NCBI GenBank assembly: GCA_002436025.1
Contig: DIXM01000002.1
Coordinates: forward strand, 734,778-798,777
Source of the DNA: a candidate division Hyd24-12 bacterium UBA6080
GTDB taxonomy: Bacteria > Fermentibacterota > Fermentibacteria > Fermentibacterales > JCC-6
Direction: 5' to 3'
Length of the DNA stretch: 64,000 nt
A model generated the notes under the pieces. The model did not search any database, was not told the origin of the DNA, and worked only from the letters and a program-made list of their open reading frames with translations. The translations under genes and the position numbers were made by a program. Below are positions 17,872 through 26,536 of this stretch, in pieces (positions within the stretch are counted from its first letter, which is position 1; each line of letters starts with the position of its first letter).

Positions 17872-18630
17872 GTGAAGGAGTGTATCAAGAGCTCTTTAAG
17901 GAGCGCAGGGGCCTTTGACGTCGGCATCGCATCGCCCCTGGCCGGTTACGACAGGGCCGTTGCCGGTTACAGCCCCCGGGAGATATGGCCCCCCTGCAGG
18001 TCCATAGTTGTTTTTGCGGTGGCCATGACACCCTGGTCGAACAATACGTTCGTCGGACCCCTGGCGCCCGGTGAGGGTCCGCGCCCGCTGGGTCCTGTTC
18101 CCTCCACTGTCTGTTCCGACCGCTATGCAATGAACAGGCTTGCGCGTCAGATAGCTGCTCCGGTGACTCTGGCCGCCCTTGCCTTCCTGGAACAGAGCGG
18201 TCACGCATCAAGCCTCAGGACCGTTCAGTGCAAACTGAACGGGTACCTTGCCGGACTTGGTGTTTACGGGAAGTCGGGCCTCCTGATCCATCCGGTTCTT
18301 GGTAACAGGATGTGCCTTGGCGCTGTGATGACCGATGCGGAAATGGAGCCGGACAGCCCCCTTGTGGGCTTTGATCCATGCCGGGATTGTTCCCTGTGCA
18401 TCGATGCCTGCCCGGCGAAGGCCTTCAGCCCCGGGAAGGATTACCCCGGATCATGGTCCCGCGAAGCCTGCACGAAGAAAAGGGCCAAAATGGAGGCCAG
18501 GGGTTTCTACTGCCACACCTGTTACGCAGTTTGCCCCGCGGGAACGATCCCCGACGATGATCTTCTGAGCATCACCGAGATAAGGTCGCTTTCCCCGAAG
18601 ACCACCGGGCGTCACTCCCTCCAGCGGTAA
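17872..18630 (+). CDS. QueG-like two-cluster 4Fe-4S protein
   Basis: 252 residues from a GTG at 17872 with GAAGGGG four bases upstream. The C-terminal part carries two 4Fe-4S sets, CRDCSLCIDACP near residue 165 and CHTCYAVCP near 212. The N-terminal part (AGAFDVGIASPLAGYDRA) resembles epoxyqueuosine reductase-like proteins. It is about 250 residues against ~370 for QueG and lacks its HEAT-repeat tail, so it is probably a paralogue with another redox role; cobalamin binding cannot be judged by eye. The stop overlaps the convergent neighbour by 19 bases. Confidence 0.75.
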   Translation: MKECIKSSLRSAGAFDVGIASPLAGYDRAVAGYSPREIWPPCRSIVVFAVAMTPWSNNTFVGPLAPGEGPRPLGPVPSTVCSDRYAMNRLARQIAAPVTLAALAFLEQSGHASSLRTVQCKLNGYLAGLGVYGKSGLLIHPVLGNRMCLGAVMTDAEMEPDSPLVGFDPCRDCSLCIDACPAKAFSPGKDYPGSWSREACTKKRAKMEARGFYCHTCYAVCPAGTIPDDDLLSITEIRSLSPKTTGRHSLQR

Positions 18631-19469
18631 ACCCTCAGGGGACGGGGAAAGAAGCCGTTTTCCCGAAGCACGCAGATGTGGGGACCGTCGAACCACGACT
18701 GGATGACAAGGTCATCCGCATCGAGAAGGCCCGATACGCCGCAATCCCGATAAAACACCGATACCTGTGACCCGAAGTGCAGGATGTCGCCGGGGGAAAG
18801 CCCTCCGGCTCCCACTGGCATGGCCTTTCCATCACCGTTCATGTACAGCTCGATCCCTGACGGGCTTCCGGGGCTGAACTGCCCGCTCTCCAGGCTGTCA
18901 AGATATCTCAGGATGCCTGAAGGTCCAAGATACTCCACCCGGTATCCCATCCGTCTGCGACCGTACACGGCCAATGCAGCGCAGTCGGTTCCCAGCCGGG
19001 AATCGGCCTGGTGGCTGCCCCCCGGGGTAAGCCTGGGGGCCATTATGAATGGCGTGTTGATGAGCTCCATGAGGAATCCGATGTAAGAGTCGTCAGTTCG
19101 CACAGCGATCTGGACCATGCGGCCCGAGAACTCCAGATTTGGGGGTTCCACGAACCATGCCGTGTCCCGGGGAAGGCTGTCGGGAAGGCTGGTGCCAAGG
19201 TAGAAGACGCCTTCGTCAGGGACAATGAGATGCTCGTCCGTCCCGAGAGTCCGCGAAACGTATCCCAGGGGGTCAACCCCCAGACCCGCCGGCGCCCCTC
19301 CCGGTATCATGTTGCCGTAGGAGTGTCTCACGGGCTCGATAAGTATCCAGACGCAGTCTTTTGCCAGTGAAAGCGTGTCACCGCGGCGGATCAGAAGTTC
19401 CGACGGTAACTCTGCCGGACCTATGGGATGGAGCGCCGCGAGTAAAACCGCAAGTGCGAAGCCTACCAC
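18612..19469 (-). CDS. Exported protein, possible NlpC/P60-like cysteine hydrolase
   Basis: 285 residues from a GTG that overlaps the upstream gene's stop by 7 bases. A hydrophobic N-terminus (VGFALAVLLAALHPIG) suggests export. GTDCAALAVYG near residue 165 resembles the D-C-(S/A)-G-L nucleophile motif of NlpC/P60 peptidases. LSPGDILHFG near 225 resembles their conserved G-D-L strand, and a later His (GPHICVL) could complete the dyad. If so it would cut peptidoglycan stem peptides. Similarity is short and the call is tentative. It is the last gene of a minus-strand set with two exported proteins before it. Confidence 0.55.
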   Translation of the reverse strand: MVGFALAVLLAALHPIGPAELPSELLIRRGDTLSLAKDCVWILIEPVRHSYGNMIPGGAPAGLGVDPLGYVSRTLGTDEHLIVPDEGVFYLGTSLPDSLPRDTAWFVEPPNLEFSGRMVQIAVRTDDSYIGFLMELINTPFIMAPRLTPGGSHQADSRLGTDCAALAVYGRRRMGYRVEYLGPSGILRYLDSLESGQFSPGSPSGIELYMNGDGKAMPVGAGGLSPGDILHFGSQVSVFYRDCGVSGLLDADDLVIQSWFDGPHICVLRENGFFPRPLRVYRWRE

Positions 19470-20731
19470 TCCGAGAGCACCATCTCAGAGATGCACAGGT
19501 CGCCGTATAGCCGGCCCGGGTGGACGCTTGTGATCTCGACGCTCAGGGAATCGACAGGGCCGGGCATTCCGGTTTGGTAGATCACCTGAGCCGCCTCGGC
19601 AAGGGGGGCGTTGCCCGGATACTCCTGATCGGGCAGTTCGCACTCCCACTGGTCAACGCACGTGCCCCGAAGGAAAAGCTTTACGCGGACCCCCCTCACC
19701 CTCGCGTTGTCATTCCAGGCTTCCTCGCTTTTGGCGTAGCCTCCGATGATGGCCACACAACCCAGGTCAGTTTCGGCGAGTTCAACGCCCATCCACGGGA
19801 CCGGGCCGGCCTCGTGCAGCGGGACCGCCCATGCGGTGTTTCGGTTTGAATCGAACATGTTTCCGGCCTCGTAGGTGTTCCCGCCCACGGGAGCCAGGAT
19901 TTCGCACGATGACAGCCCCCGAATGCTCTCCCGGGGAACCGCGAGTCTCCTCATGTCGTCCGAACGCTTCCATGTCCCGGGATCGTAGACGACCTCCAGA
20001 GGCTTGGCGGAGGCAAGGTCGAAGCCTGCCGCGGTGATCCTGTAGATCCCGGGTTCGCCCCATTCACCGGTTTCCGGGAGCGATACCACCTCGCCGCCGT
20101 TCTCCAACAGCTGCCGGAAGTCCATTACGCAGGAGAACTCATCGGCCCTCCCGTCTCCCCATCTGCCCGACGGGTCGAGAAGGTACCGGAAGTACCTGTA
20201 TGAGTAGTCGAAGAAGAATCCCTTGGAGGTTTCCCAGTCCATGAAACAGGGGCGAACACTGTAACTCACCTCAAGGGTGGTCTCCGAGCCGGCTTCAAGG
20301 CAGAGTTCAGCTGGAAGCCATGTCCTGAGAGCTGTTCCGCTGTGCATCATTCCCTCGATCTCGAGGAGAAGGGTGTCCTCCGCGAGCGGGGAGCCCGGTG
20401 AGAGCTCCACGCCGTTCGCCGTGATCCGAAACCCGACGATGTCATCCTCCTCCGACTCGAACTCGCCCGAGATGAAACGGTCCACAGGAAAGCAGTAAAT
20501 GAGTTCCACCGCGTCACCGTCGTTTCGAAGGAGGTAGACCGCTTTGACCGCAACATGGTCAAGCTCCACGGCAATAAGAAGTTCCTCCGACAGCAGCCTC
20601 ACATCGGGGTGGTTCTGAAGCCTCAGGTTTCCGGTTGCTGCGATATGGGACATGTCCACCGGCCCGCCGTTGCCCCATGTGGCGGAGGAGAGGAACATCA
20701 GTGCGGCAAGCGTCATGTTTCGTGCGATCAT
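19463..20731 (-). CDS. Secreted protein with DUF4424-like and discoidin-type domains
   Basis: 422 residues with a signal peptide (TLAALMFLSSATWG). Residues ~45-180 (SEELLIAVELDHVAVKAVYLL, then polar beta strands) resemble the DUF4424 beta-sandwich. Residues ~270-420 resemble an F5/8-type, NADase-type glycan-binding domain (SCEILAPVGGNTYEAGNMFD, NRNTAWAVP, RVRGVRVKLFL, SVEITSVHPGRLYGDLCIS). The product is probably an envelope protein that binds glycan. No catalytic residues stand out. It follows the propeller gene by 30 bases and overlaps the next gene. Confidence 0.65.
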   Translation of the reverse strand: MIARNMTLAALMFLSSATWGNGGPVDMSHIAATGNLRLQNHPDVRLLSEELLIAVELDHVAVKAVYLLRNDGDAVELIYCFPVDRFISGEFESEEDDIVGFRITANGVELSPGSPLAEDTLLLEIEGMMHSGTALRTWLPAELCLEAGSETTLEVSYSVRPCFMDWETSKGFFFDYSYRYFRYLLDPSGRWGDGRADEFSCVMDFRQLLENGGEVVSLPETGEWGEPGIYRITAAGFDLASAKPLEVVYDPGTWKRSDDMRRLAVPRESIRGLSSCEILAPVGGNTYEAGNMFDSNRNTAWAVPLHEAGPVPWMGVELAETDLGCVAIIGGYAKSEEAWNDNARVRGVRVKLFLRGTCVDQWECELPDQEYPGNAPLAEAAQVIYQTGMPGPVDSLSVEITSVHPGRLYGDLCISEMVLSEW

Positions 20732-20761
20732 CTCTCACAAGCCCCTTTGCGCGACGGTTTG

Positions 20762-21847
20762 TCAGTTTTGAAGCAGTTCCGCGGCGGTCCGTGTGGCCGG
20801 AAGGAACCACAGGTTGCCGCTGCCCCATCTGTCATGGAAAAGGATGCCCGTGCACGGTTCGGACGGCATGGGTCTTGCGGTCAGGTGCCTGATCTCTTCA
20901 GGCATGTGCACCGGTATACCGCCGGGTACGGCGCTGAATGTCTCCCAGTCCACATCCCCAAGCACCAGGTTTCCGCTTCCGTTGCTTTCATAAAGGAACC
21001 TTCCGTCCGGCAGCCATGACACCACATCCCAGGTTCCGGACGGGCAGGGCACGAACGAACCATCCACCCGGAGAAGCCCCTGCCTTTCCCCAATGGTTAT
21101 CAGGAACGCATCCTCGGTTACCCAGCCATGAACCCTGCACTCGCCACCCGGAACACGGAAAAAACCCGCCACCCCCCCTGTAACGAGGTTGCTGAACGTG
21201 TGTTCTGCGTACCAGTTGTTCTCAAGCCTCACCCAGTCACTGTACGGGCACTTCCAGAAGCCGTCGGAGATGTCCAGATCAGGGGTGAGGCTCCTGTTTC
21301 CAGTTGAAAGCGAAATCGTGTTCACCGGCTCCATTGCGAATCTTCCCGAATCGCTCCGAATGAGTGCCGAGTAAGCCCCGGGAGTCGGTTCGCAGTCGAA
21401 CATCGGCCCGCCCACGATGAACCGTGAGTCTGTGGTGAACGCGTAATCGGGTCCGCCCCCTGCCGCCACGCTCACCGCCACCGGTGTTGCTCCCGAACCG
21501 TCGGGCCGGCTCAGTATCACCAGGATGACGCTTCTCATTCCGTCGTAACCTTCGGGAAACCCGAAACGATCGGGAGCGTAGACCCCCTTCAGGATCAGCA
21601 GGTGGTTGCCGTCAGGACTAAGTTCAGTGGCGAAGATGTATCCGTCATCCTCCCAGCCGTCCTCCCCGGGTGACCATGAAGGTGCCCATGGGCGTGTGAA
21701 GCCAGTGTTCAGGTTCAGCGTGTATCCGGCGCCTTCTCCGTCGATGAGAAGCACTGTAGCTCTGTCGAGGGGAACGACAGAAACAACATCCTCCGCCACC
21801 AGGACCGGTTCGAGGTAGACTCCCAGCACAAGAAGCATCAGCACCAT
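20762..21847 (-). CDS. Exported WD40/TolB-like beta-propeller protein
   Basis: 361 residues from the second ATG (21845-21847), which sits six bases after AGGGGGG; the first ATG at 21853 abuts that sequence. The N-terminus VLMLLVLGVYLEPVLVAEDVV acts as a signal peptide. The body has repeated strand motifs ending in polar turns (TELSPDGNHLLILKG, TTDSRFIVGG, SWLPDGRFLYESNG), typical of TolB/DPP-type propeller blades. No protease domain is attached. It lies 19 bases after the cobalamin adenosyltransferase gene, probably in one transcript, though no functional link is evident. Confidence 0.6.
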   Translation of the reverse strand: MVLMLLVLGVYLEPVLVAEDVVSVVPLDRATVLLIDGEGAGYTLNLNTGFTRPWAPSWSPGEDGWEDDGYIFATELSPDGNHLLILKGVYAPDRFGFPEGYDGMRSVILVILSRPDGSGATPVAVSVAAGGGPDYAFTTDSRFIVGGPMFDCEPTPGAYSALIRSDSGRFAMEPVNTISLSTGNRSLTPDLDISDGFWKCPYSDWVRLENNWYAEHTFSNLVTGGVAGFFRVPGGECRVHGWVTEDAFLITIGERQGLLRVDGSFVPCPSGTWDVVSWLPDGRFLYESNGSGNLVLGDVDWETFSAVPGGIPVHMPEEIRHLTARPMPSEPCTGILFHDRWGSGNLWFLPATRTAAELLQN

Positions 21848-21865
21848 GAGCATCCCCCCTGTCTC

Positions 21866-22420
21866 CTAGTATTCGATACCCTTTCGGGCCTTCAGCTTTT
21901 CGGTGGTGTAGTAGTGCCTGACCTCGGTCATTTCCGTGACAAGGTCCGCTGCATCGATGATCTCCTTCGGGGCGTACCTGCCTGTGAGGACCAGTTCCAC
22001 ACCACTTGCCCTCTTCTTGATCACATCAAGGGCTTCCTGTACCGAAAGCAGTCCCAGGTGAACCGTCACGTTCAGTTCGTCGGCTATCACCAACCCGTAC
22101 GACCCGCTTGAAACGGCCTCTTTCAAAAGGCGCAGACCGTTCTTCGCGCCAGCCAGATCATCTTTGGAAGGCGCCTGCCCCTGGCAGAGCAGGCGGGGGG
22201 TACCGTACTGCTCCATTGTGATAAGCCCGGGGAAATGATTCGGAAGACACAGCTCGGAGTAGTCGCTTCCCTTCATGAACTGGCCGATGTAGACCTTGCG
22301 GCCCGAGCAGGCGAAGCGCAACGCGAGCCCCAGCGCGGCGGTCGTCTTGCCCTTTCCGTTCCCGGTGTAAACATGCACCCTGCCCCCAAGGAGGGGATCG
22401 GTCAGATCCTGATCATTCAT
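21866..22420 (-). CDS. cobO: Cob(I)alamin adenosyltransferase (CobA/CobO type)
   Basis: 184 residues from the ATG at 22418-22420 after GGGAGAACGC; upstream ATGs in the same frame would add a non-homologous extension. The P-loop GNGKGKTTAALGLALR near residue 19 is the CobA signature, followed by GLVIADELNVTVHLG near 105 and LTGRYAP near 145. The enzyme transfers adenosyl from ATP to cob(I)alamin, making coenzyme B12. Its role fits the B12-type radical SAM protein in this window. It is transcribed away from the large cyclase/TPR gene, with 125 bases between the starts. Confidence 0.93.
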   Translation of the reverse strand: MNDQDLTDPLLGGRVHVYTGNGKGKTTAALGLALRFACSGRKVYIGQFMKGSDYSELCLPNHFPGLITMEQYGTPRLLCQGQAPSKDDLAGAKNGLRLLKEAVSSGSYGLVIADELNVTVHLGLLSVQEALDVIKKRASGVELVLTGRYAPKEIIDAADLVTEMTEVRHYYTTEKLKARKGIEY

Positions 22421-22545
22421 GCGTTCTCCCTTCAACCGGGTGAACATAATCTTCAGGTGGAGTTCAGGCGAAGGAACGGGTGCATTGACCTGTTCCGGCA
22501 TTGGCGGGTATTGTCGCCGGAGACCCGCAAACGTTTGGGGGACAA

Positions 22546-25500
22546 ATGCGGCAATCGCTGCTGGACAATCTCGCGGATGACATGGGCAGGATAGCAGGGA
22601 ATTCGCGGGGCAGTACGACCCGGGGACCAGGACTTCATCCCGGTGAAAGACGGGATGTCGCCGTCCTGTTCCTTGACATCAGCGGTTTCACAGCCCTCGC
22701 GGAGAGAATGGACTTCGAGCTGGTCCATCATCTCGTGAACGGGATCATGCAGGTCTTCTCGGGGATCGTGTCGGACGGAGGCGGCTATGTTGACAAACTG
22801 GAGGGGGATCGCATCATGGCCCTCTTCGGTGCTGAACAGGCCGGTGACAACGATTCGGTGAGGGCCGTGGAAAGCGCGCTCCGAATGCTTCGCGCCCTTG
22901 ACCAGGTCAACGGGATGCTTTCGGGGGAAGGCATCGAGATCGAGGCCAGGGCTGGAGTCAGTTACGGACAGGTCATCGTGGCGCCGGATGCCTGTGGTCA
23001 CCTTACGGCAACCGGAGATGTCGTGAACGTTGCCTCCCGTCTTGCTGACGTTGCTCCCCTTGGCGGTCTGGCCGTTTCCGAAGGTGCAAGGAACATGTGC
23101 GGCAGCTTCCACACGTGGTCGGACCTTGGCGAGATCGTGATAAGGGGGCGATCGACACCTGTTCACGCCTTTCAGCCAACCGGACCCGGAGAGGTTCTCG
23201 TTCAGAGGTGGGAAAGGGCCGCGAGGATATCCGGCACTCCCCATCTTGGACGGGAAAGGGAGATGTCTCTGCTTCGCTCCACCTGGCAGGCCATGGAACC
23301 CGGCTCGTTCGCTGTCGTTTCCATAATGGGAGAGGCCGGCATCGGGAAGTCCAGGCTGCTTTTCGAGTTTGCCGCTGAGCTGGCGCGTTCGTCTGATGCA
23401 CCGGTGGTCCTGTCCGGCAGGAACCTGTCCGTCTCGCAGCCACCACTCGGGCTCTGGTCGACGTTGCTCGCCGATGCCATTGCTGGCGAACTGCTTAGGG
23501 GGTCGCAGGTCAGGTCTCCCGAGGCCCTGCTTGAACGGCTTCTGTCCAGTTCCGGCACTGGCAGTGGCGATGATCTTCTGGGAACGCTTCCCTTCCTTCG
23601 AAGCCTTCTTTCCCTTGACCCCGGGAGGGACTCGCTTTCCGGCATCAGCCAGGACTCACGTCGCAAGGAAATGATGATCTCCCTGAGGAAGACCATCGAG
23701 GCGGTATCGGCTTCAAGGGATCTGCTTCTTGTACTGGAGGACATCCAATGGGCCGATGCAGCTTCAAGGGAAGTGCTTGACTTCGTACTGGCAGGGCTCC
23801 GTCCAGCGCGCAGGGTGCTGATCCTTCTGTCGTACAGGACCGACGGAAGCAGGGAAACTCCCCTGCCCCCCTTGCATCAGGTAATCAGCCTTTTCGAGCT
23901 GGAGAAGTCCCATGGGAAGCTTATCATCGGGCACATGCTCGGGGAGGAGGTTGGCCACGGATTTGAGGATGCAGTTCTGGAAAGGTCCGGGGGCAACCCT
24001 TTCTTCATCGAAGAGATGGTGCTTGACCTGATAGAATCGGGACGTCTTGTGGAAACCGGGTACGGCTGGGAACACCACCCGGAACCCTCCGCGCCCTCTG
24101 CTCCCGCTTCCATAGGCGGGATCATCAGATCGAGGGTGGACAGGCTTCCCGCCGCGCAGAAATCAGGTCTTCTTCTCGCTTCCGTTCTGGGGTCCGAGTT
24201 CAGTGACGGGCTTTTCACAAGGGTATGCGGGCTGGCCGGGAACGGGTTTTCTCCTGTGGAATGTCTGGGACAACTCTTCGGAAGGGGATTCCTGAAACCC
24301 ATTGATTGCTGCGGCGAGCCCGGCAGGCGTTTCACCCATCTTCTCATCCGTGATGCGGCATACGACATGCTGCTTTACAGGAACAGGACGATCCTGCACA
24401 GGTTCGCCGCCCAGGCCCTGGAGCAGGACTGCGCCGGCGGCAGGAGCGACATGGCCGTTGTGATAGCCGACCACTGGGACCTTGCGGGCAACCTTGGCAA
24501 GGCGATCGAATGGGGGTTGCGCGCACTGGCACACTGTGAGCTCTATTTCCTCAACGAGGAGGGGCTCGCGGTGACGGATCGGCTCCTTCGATGGATCGAA
24601 GGCCAGCCCGGAAGCAGTTACCGTGATAACTCGCTTTTCGAGGTGATGATGGCCCGCGAGAAATTCCTTGGTCTTCTGGGCCGCAGGGACGAACAGGCGC
24701 TATTGCTTCGTGAGCTGGGAAACTCTGCGGAGAAAGCCGAAAGGCGCGACTGGACGGTTATGGTGAAGGGGCGTCTGGGTAGGATGCAGATCCATACCGG
24801 GATGCTCGAGCAGGCCAGGGAAACCCTTGCCCCGGCTATCGTTGAATCGGCTGCGCTCTGCAGCAGAGATGTTCACGGTGGGATGCTCGCTGATATGGCC
24901 GCCCTTTGCATCAAGCAGGGCAGAGCACTCGAAAGCATCGAGCTGGCAGGGGAGGCACTCAGGCTTTTCAGGGAGTGTGGGGACAGGAACGCAGAATGCA
25001 TGGCCATAAACTCGCTGGGCATAGCGAACTGGAACATGGAGAGGCTGCCCGAAGCCCTTGGGTTCTTCCAGACCGCCAACGAATTGAGCAAGGACACCCG
25101 GAACAGGTGGTACGAGGGGAACACGCTGCTGAACATCGGCGTGATCCATCGATGCCTGGGGGACATGGACAAGGCGAGGGAGTATTACCAGAAAGCACTG
25201 GAACTCACCCGGGAAACCGGAAACCTTCAGAGCGAGGCCAACGCCCATGCAAACCTGGGTATCCTTGCCTTGCTCGAGGGCAGGCTGGAGGATGCCGGAA
25301 AGCATTACAACTCGGCCCTCGTCATTTACAGGAAAACGGGGAACAAACTGCTGGAACTCCAGACACTGGCCAAACTCGGCAGGCTTGCCGCGAGGCATGA
25401 AAGGTATCGTGAGGCTGAAGCTCTTTTCAGGCAATCCCTTGCCATTCAGGAGGAGACGGGGCAGACCCTTGATGAGTGTGAGACCCTCAACAGCCTCGCT

Positions 25501-25809
25501 GAGCTTCTGCTCAAGACCGGAAGGACAGACCAGGCTGAGCAGTTGCTCAAGAGGGCTCTGGAAGTCAGCATGGCCACGGAAGACGGTGTCGGGGAAGCCG
25601 GAGCCCTCTGCATGCTCGCCGGGATCGAACTCGAAAGGGGGGATCTGAAAAGGGCCGTTGAGTTTCATTCCCGGGCGATGTCAGCCTGCGAAGGCAACGG
25701 TATCGAGGACGAACTTGACCTGAAGCTCAATGAACTGGCCGAAAAACTGAGGCTGCCCGGTCCTTCCGGCAATGAACAGTGTCAAACCCCATTCAATCCC
25801 TTATGTTAA
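22546..25809 (+). CDS. Class III nucleotide cyclase fused to AAA ATPase and TPR repeats
   Basis: 1087 residues from the ATG at 22546 after TTGGGGGACAA; a TTG at 22501 has no ribosome site. A class III cyclase domain (~35-205) keeps the metal-binding Asp in LDISGFTALAERMD and in EGDRIMALFG, and the Asn/Arg pair in GDVVNVASRL. An ATPase of the BREX/STAND type follows, with Walker A GEAGIGKSRLLFE (~262) and Walker B LLVLEDIQWAD (~393). About eight TPR units (~690-1050) end the protein. No membrane segment. This is a known architecture for signal-responsive adenylate cyclases, in which the NTPase/TPR part presumably gates cyclic nucleotide synthesis. Confidence 0.9.
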   Translation: MRQSLLDNLADDMGRIAGNSRGSTTRGPGLHPGERRDVAVLFLDISGFTALAERMDFELVHHLVNGIMQVFSGIVSDGGGYVDKLEGDRIMALFGAEQAGDNDSVRAVESALRMLRALDQVNGMLSGEGIEIEARAGVSYGQVIVAPDACGHLTATGDVVNVASRLADVAPLGGLAVSEGARNMCGSFHTWSDLGEIVIRGRSTPVHAFQPTGPGEVLVQRWERAARISGTPHLGREREMSLLRSTWQAMEPGSFAVVSIMGEAGIGKSRLLFEFAAELARSSDAPVVLSGRNLSVSQPPLGLWSTLLADAIAGELLRGSQVRSPEALLERLLSSSGTGSGDDLLGTLPFLRSLLSLDPGRDSLSGISQDSRRKEMMISLRKTIEAVSASRDLLLVLEDIQWADAASREVLDFVLAGLRPARRVLILLSYRTDGSRETPLPPLHQVISLFELEKSHGKLIIGHMLGEEVGHGFEDAVLERSGGNPFFIEEMVLDLIESGRLVETGYGWEHHPEPSAPSAPASIGGIIRSRVDRLPAAQKSGLLLASVLGSEFSDGLFTRVCGLAGNGFSPVECLGQLFGRGFLKPIDCCGEPGRRFTHLLIRDAAYDMLLYRNRTILHRFAAQALEQDCAGGRSDMAVVIADHWDLAGNLGKAIEWGLRALAHCELYFLNEEGLAVTDRLLRWIEGQPGSSYRDNSLFEVMMAREKFLGLLGRRDEQALLLRELGNSAEKAERRDWTVMVKGRLGRMQIHTGMLEQARETLAPAIVESAALCSRDVHGGMLADMAALCIKQGRALESIELAGEALRLFRECGDRNAECMAINSLGIANWNMERLPEALGFFQTANELSKDTRNRWYEGNTLLNIGVIHRCLGDMDKAREYYQKALELTRETGNLQSEANAHANLGILALLEGRLEDAGKHYNSALVIYRKTGNKLLELQTLAKLGRLAARHERYREAEALFRQSLAIQEETGQTLDECETLNSLAELLLKTGRTDQAEQLLKRALEVSMATEDGVGEAGALCMLAGIELERGDLKRAVEFHSRAMSACEGNGIEDELDLKLNELAEKLRLPGPSGNEQCQTPFNPLC

Positions 25810-25882
25810 CATTTGCCGGAGGAAAGACTGACCCAGCCTTCCCTTATTCAAACCATTGAAAAAAAACAGGAAAGGAAAGCCA

Positions 25883-26482
25883 ATGAAAGAAATGATCCTT
25901 CTTTTCGCAGTAATGATGCTTTTCGCTCTCTCCGGTTGCGGTGAACAGCCCGCTCCTGAGGGTACCACCGTGACCACGACCACAGAGACCACTACCACAG
26001 AGACCACTACCGAAACGATGAATGGTCAGCTTGGTGACGCCATTGTTCTCCCCGATGGGTGGGCAATGAACGACGCCATAACTCCCGCCGAGGTCGAGGC
26101 CATAATGGGCACTGCAGGTTTCGGCTCATTCCCCGAAGCCGCAAGCAACGCCGCATCAGGCAAACCGATTGGCAGTTACAACATCGGCAGTGTACCATAC
26201 AGCAAGGTTCGTTTCGAGGTTGACGTGGCTGGCGGCCGCAGCGGTTACGACACCGCCGTCAGCTTCCTCACCAGCCCCGTTGATGTTCCCGGTGACCTCT
26301 GGGATGCCGCTTCCATCGGCGATGTTCCCGCAGCCGACCGTATGCAGGTGAGGTTTGTCGGCCTTCGCGGCAACGTCAGCTTCCATATCAGCTGGGAACC
26401 CGCGGTTTTCCCGGGTCTGGACAAGACTGAAACCAGCGTCAGGCTCGCCGAACTTCTCATAACGAATCTTTACAGCCAGTAA
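25883..26482 (+). CDS. Lipoprotein of unknown function with Thr/Glu repeat
   Basis: 199 residues from the ATG at 25883 (AGGAAAGCCA upstream); a TTG at 25856 is less likely. A lipobox (FALSGC, Cys ~19) is followed by a low-complexity Thr/Glu tract of ~25 residues encoded by imperfect 15-base repeats (25968-26015), a flexible linker. The folded part (ITPAEVEAIMGTAGFGSFPEA, KVRFEVDVAGG, QVRFVGLRGNVSFHISWE) has a mixed alpha/beta pattern reminiscent of small surface lipoproteins but fits no family I can name. A strong terminator follows. Confidence 0.65.
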   Translation: MKEMILLFAVMMLFALSGCGEQPAPEGTTVTTTTETTTTETTTETMNGQLGDAIVLPDGWAMNDAITPAEVEAIMGTAGFGSFPEAASNAASGKPIGSYNIGSVPYSKVRFEVDVAGGRSGYDTAVSFLTSPVDVPGDLWDAASIGDVPAADRMQVRFVGLRGNVSFHISWEPAVFPGLDKTETSVRLAELLITNLYSQ

Positions 26483-26500
26483 CCAGAAGCGAATACCGAT

Positions 26501-26534
26501 GCGGCCCCGGGAACATTCGGGGCCGCTTGCTTTT
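26501..26534 (+). terminator. Intrinsic terminator after the lipoprotein gene
   Basis: A perfect 9-bp GC stem (GCGGCCCCG, 26501-26509, with CGGGGCCGC, 26518-26526) and an 8-base loop are followed by TTGCTTTT. Confidence 0.88.
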
Positions 26535-26536
26535 AA

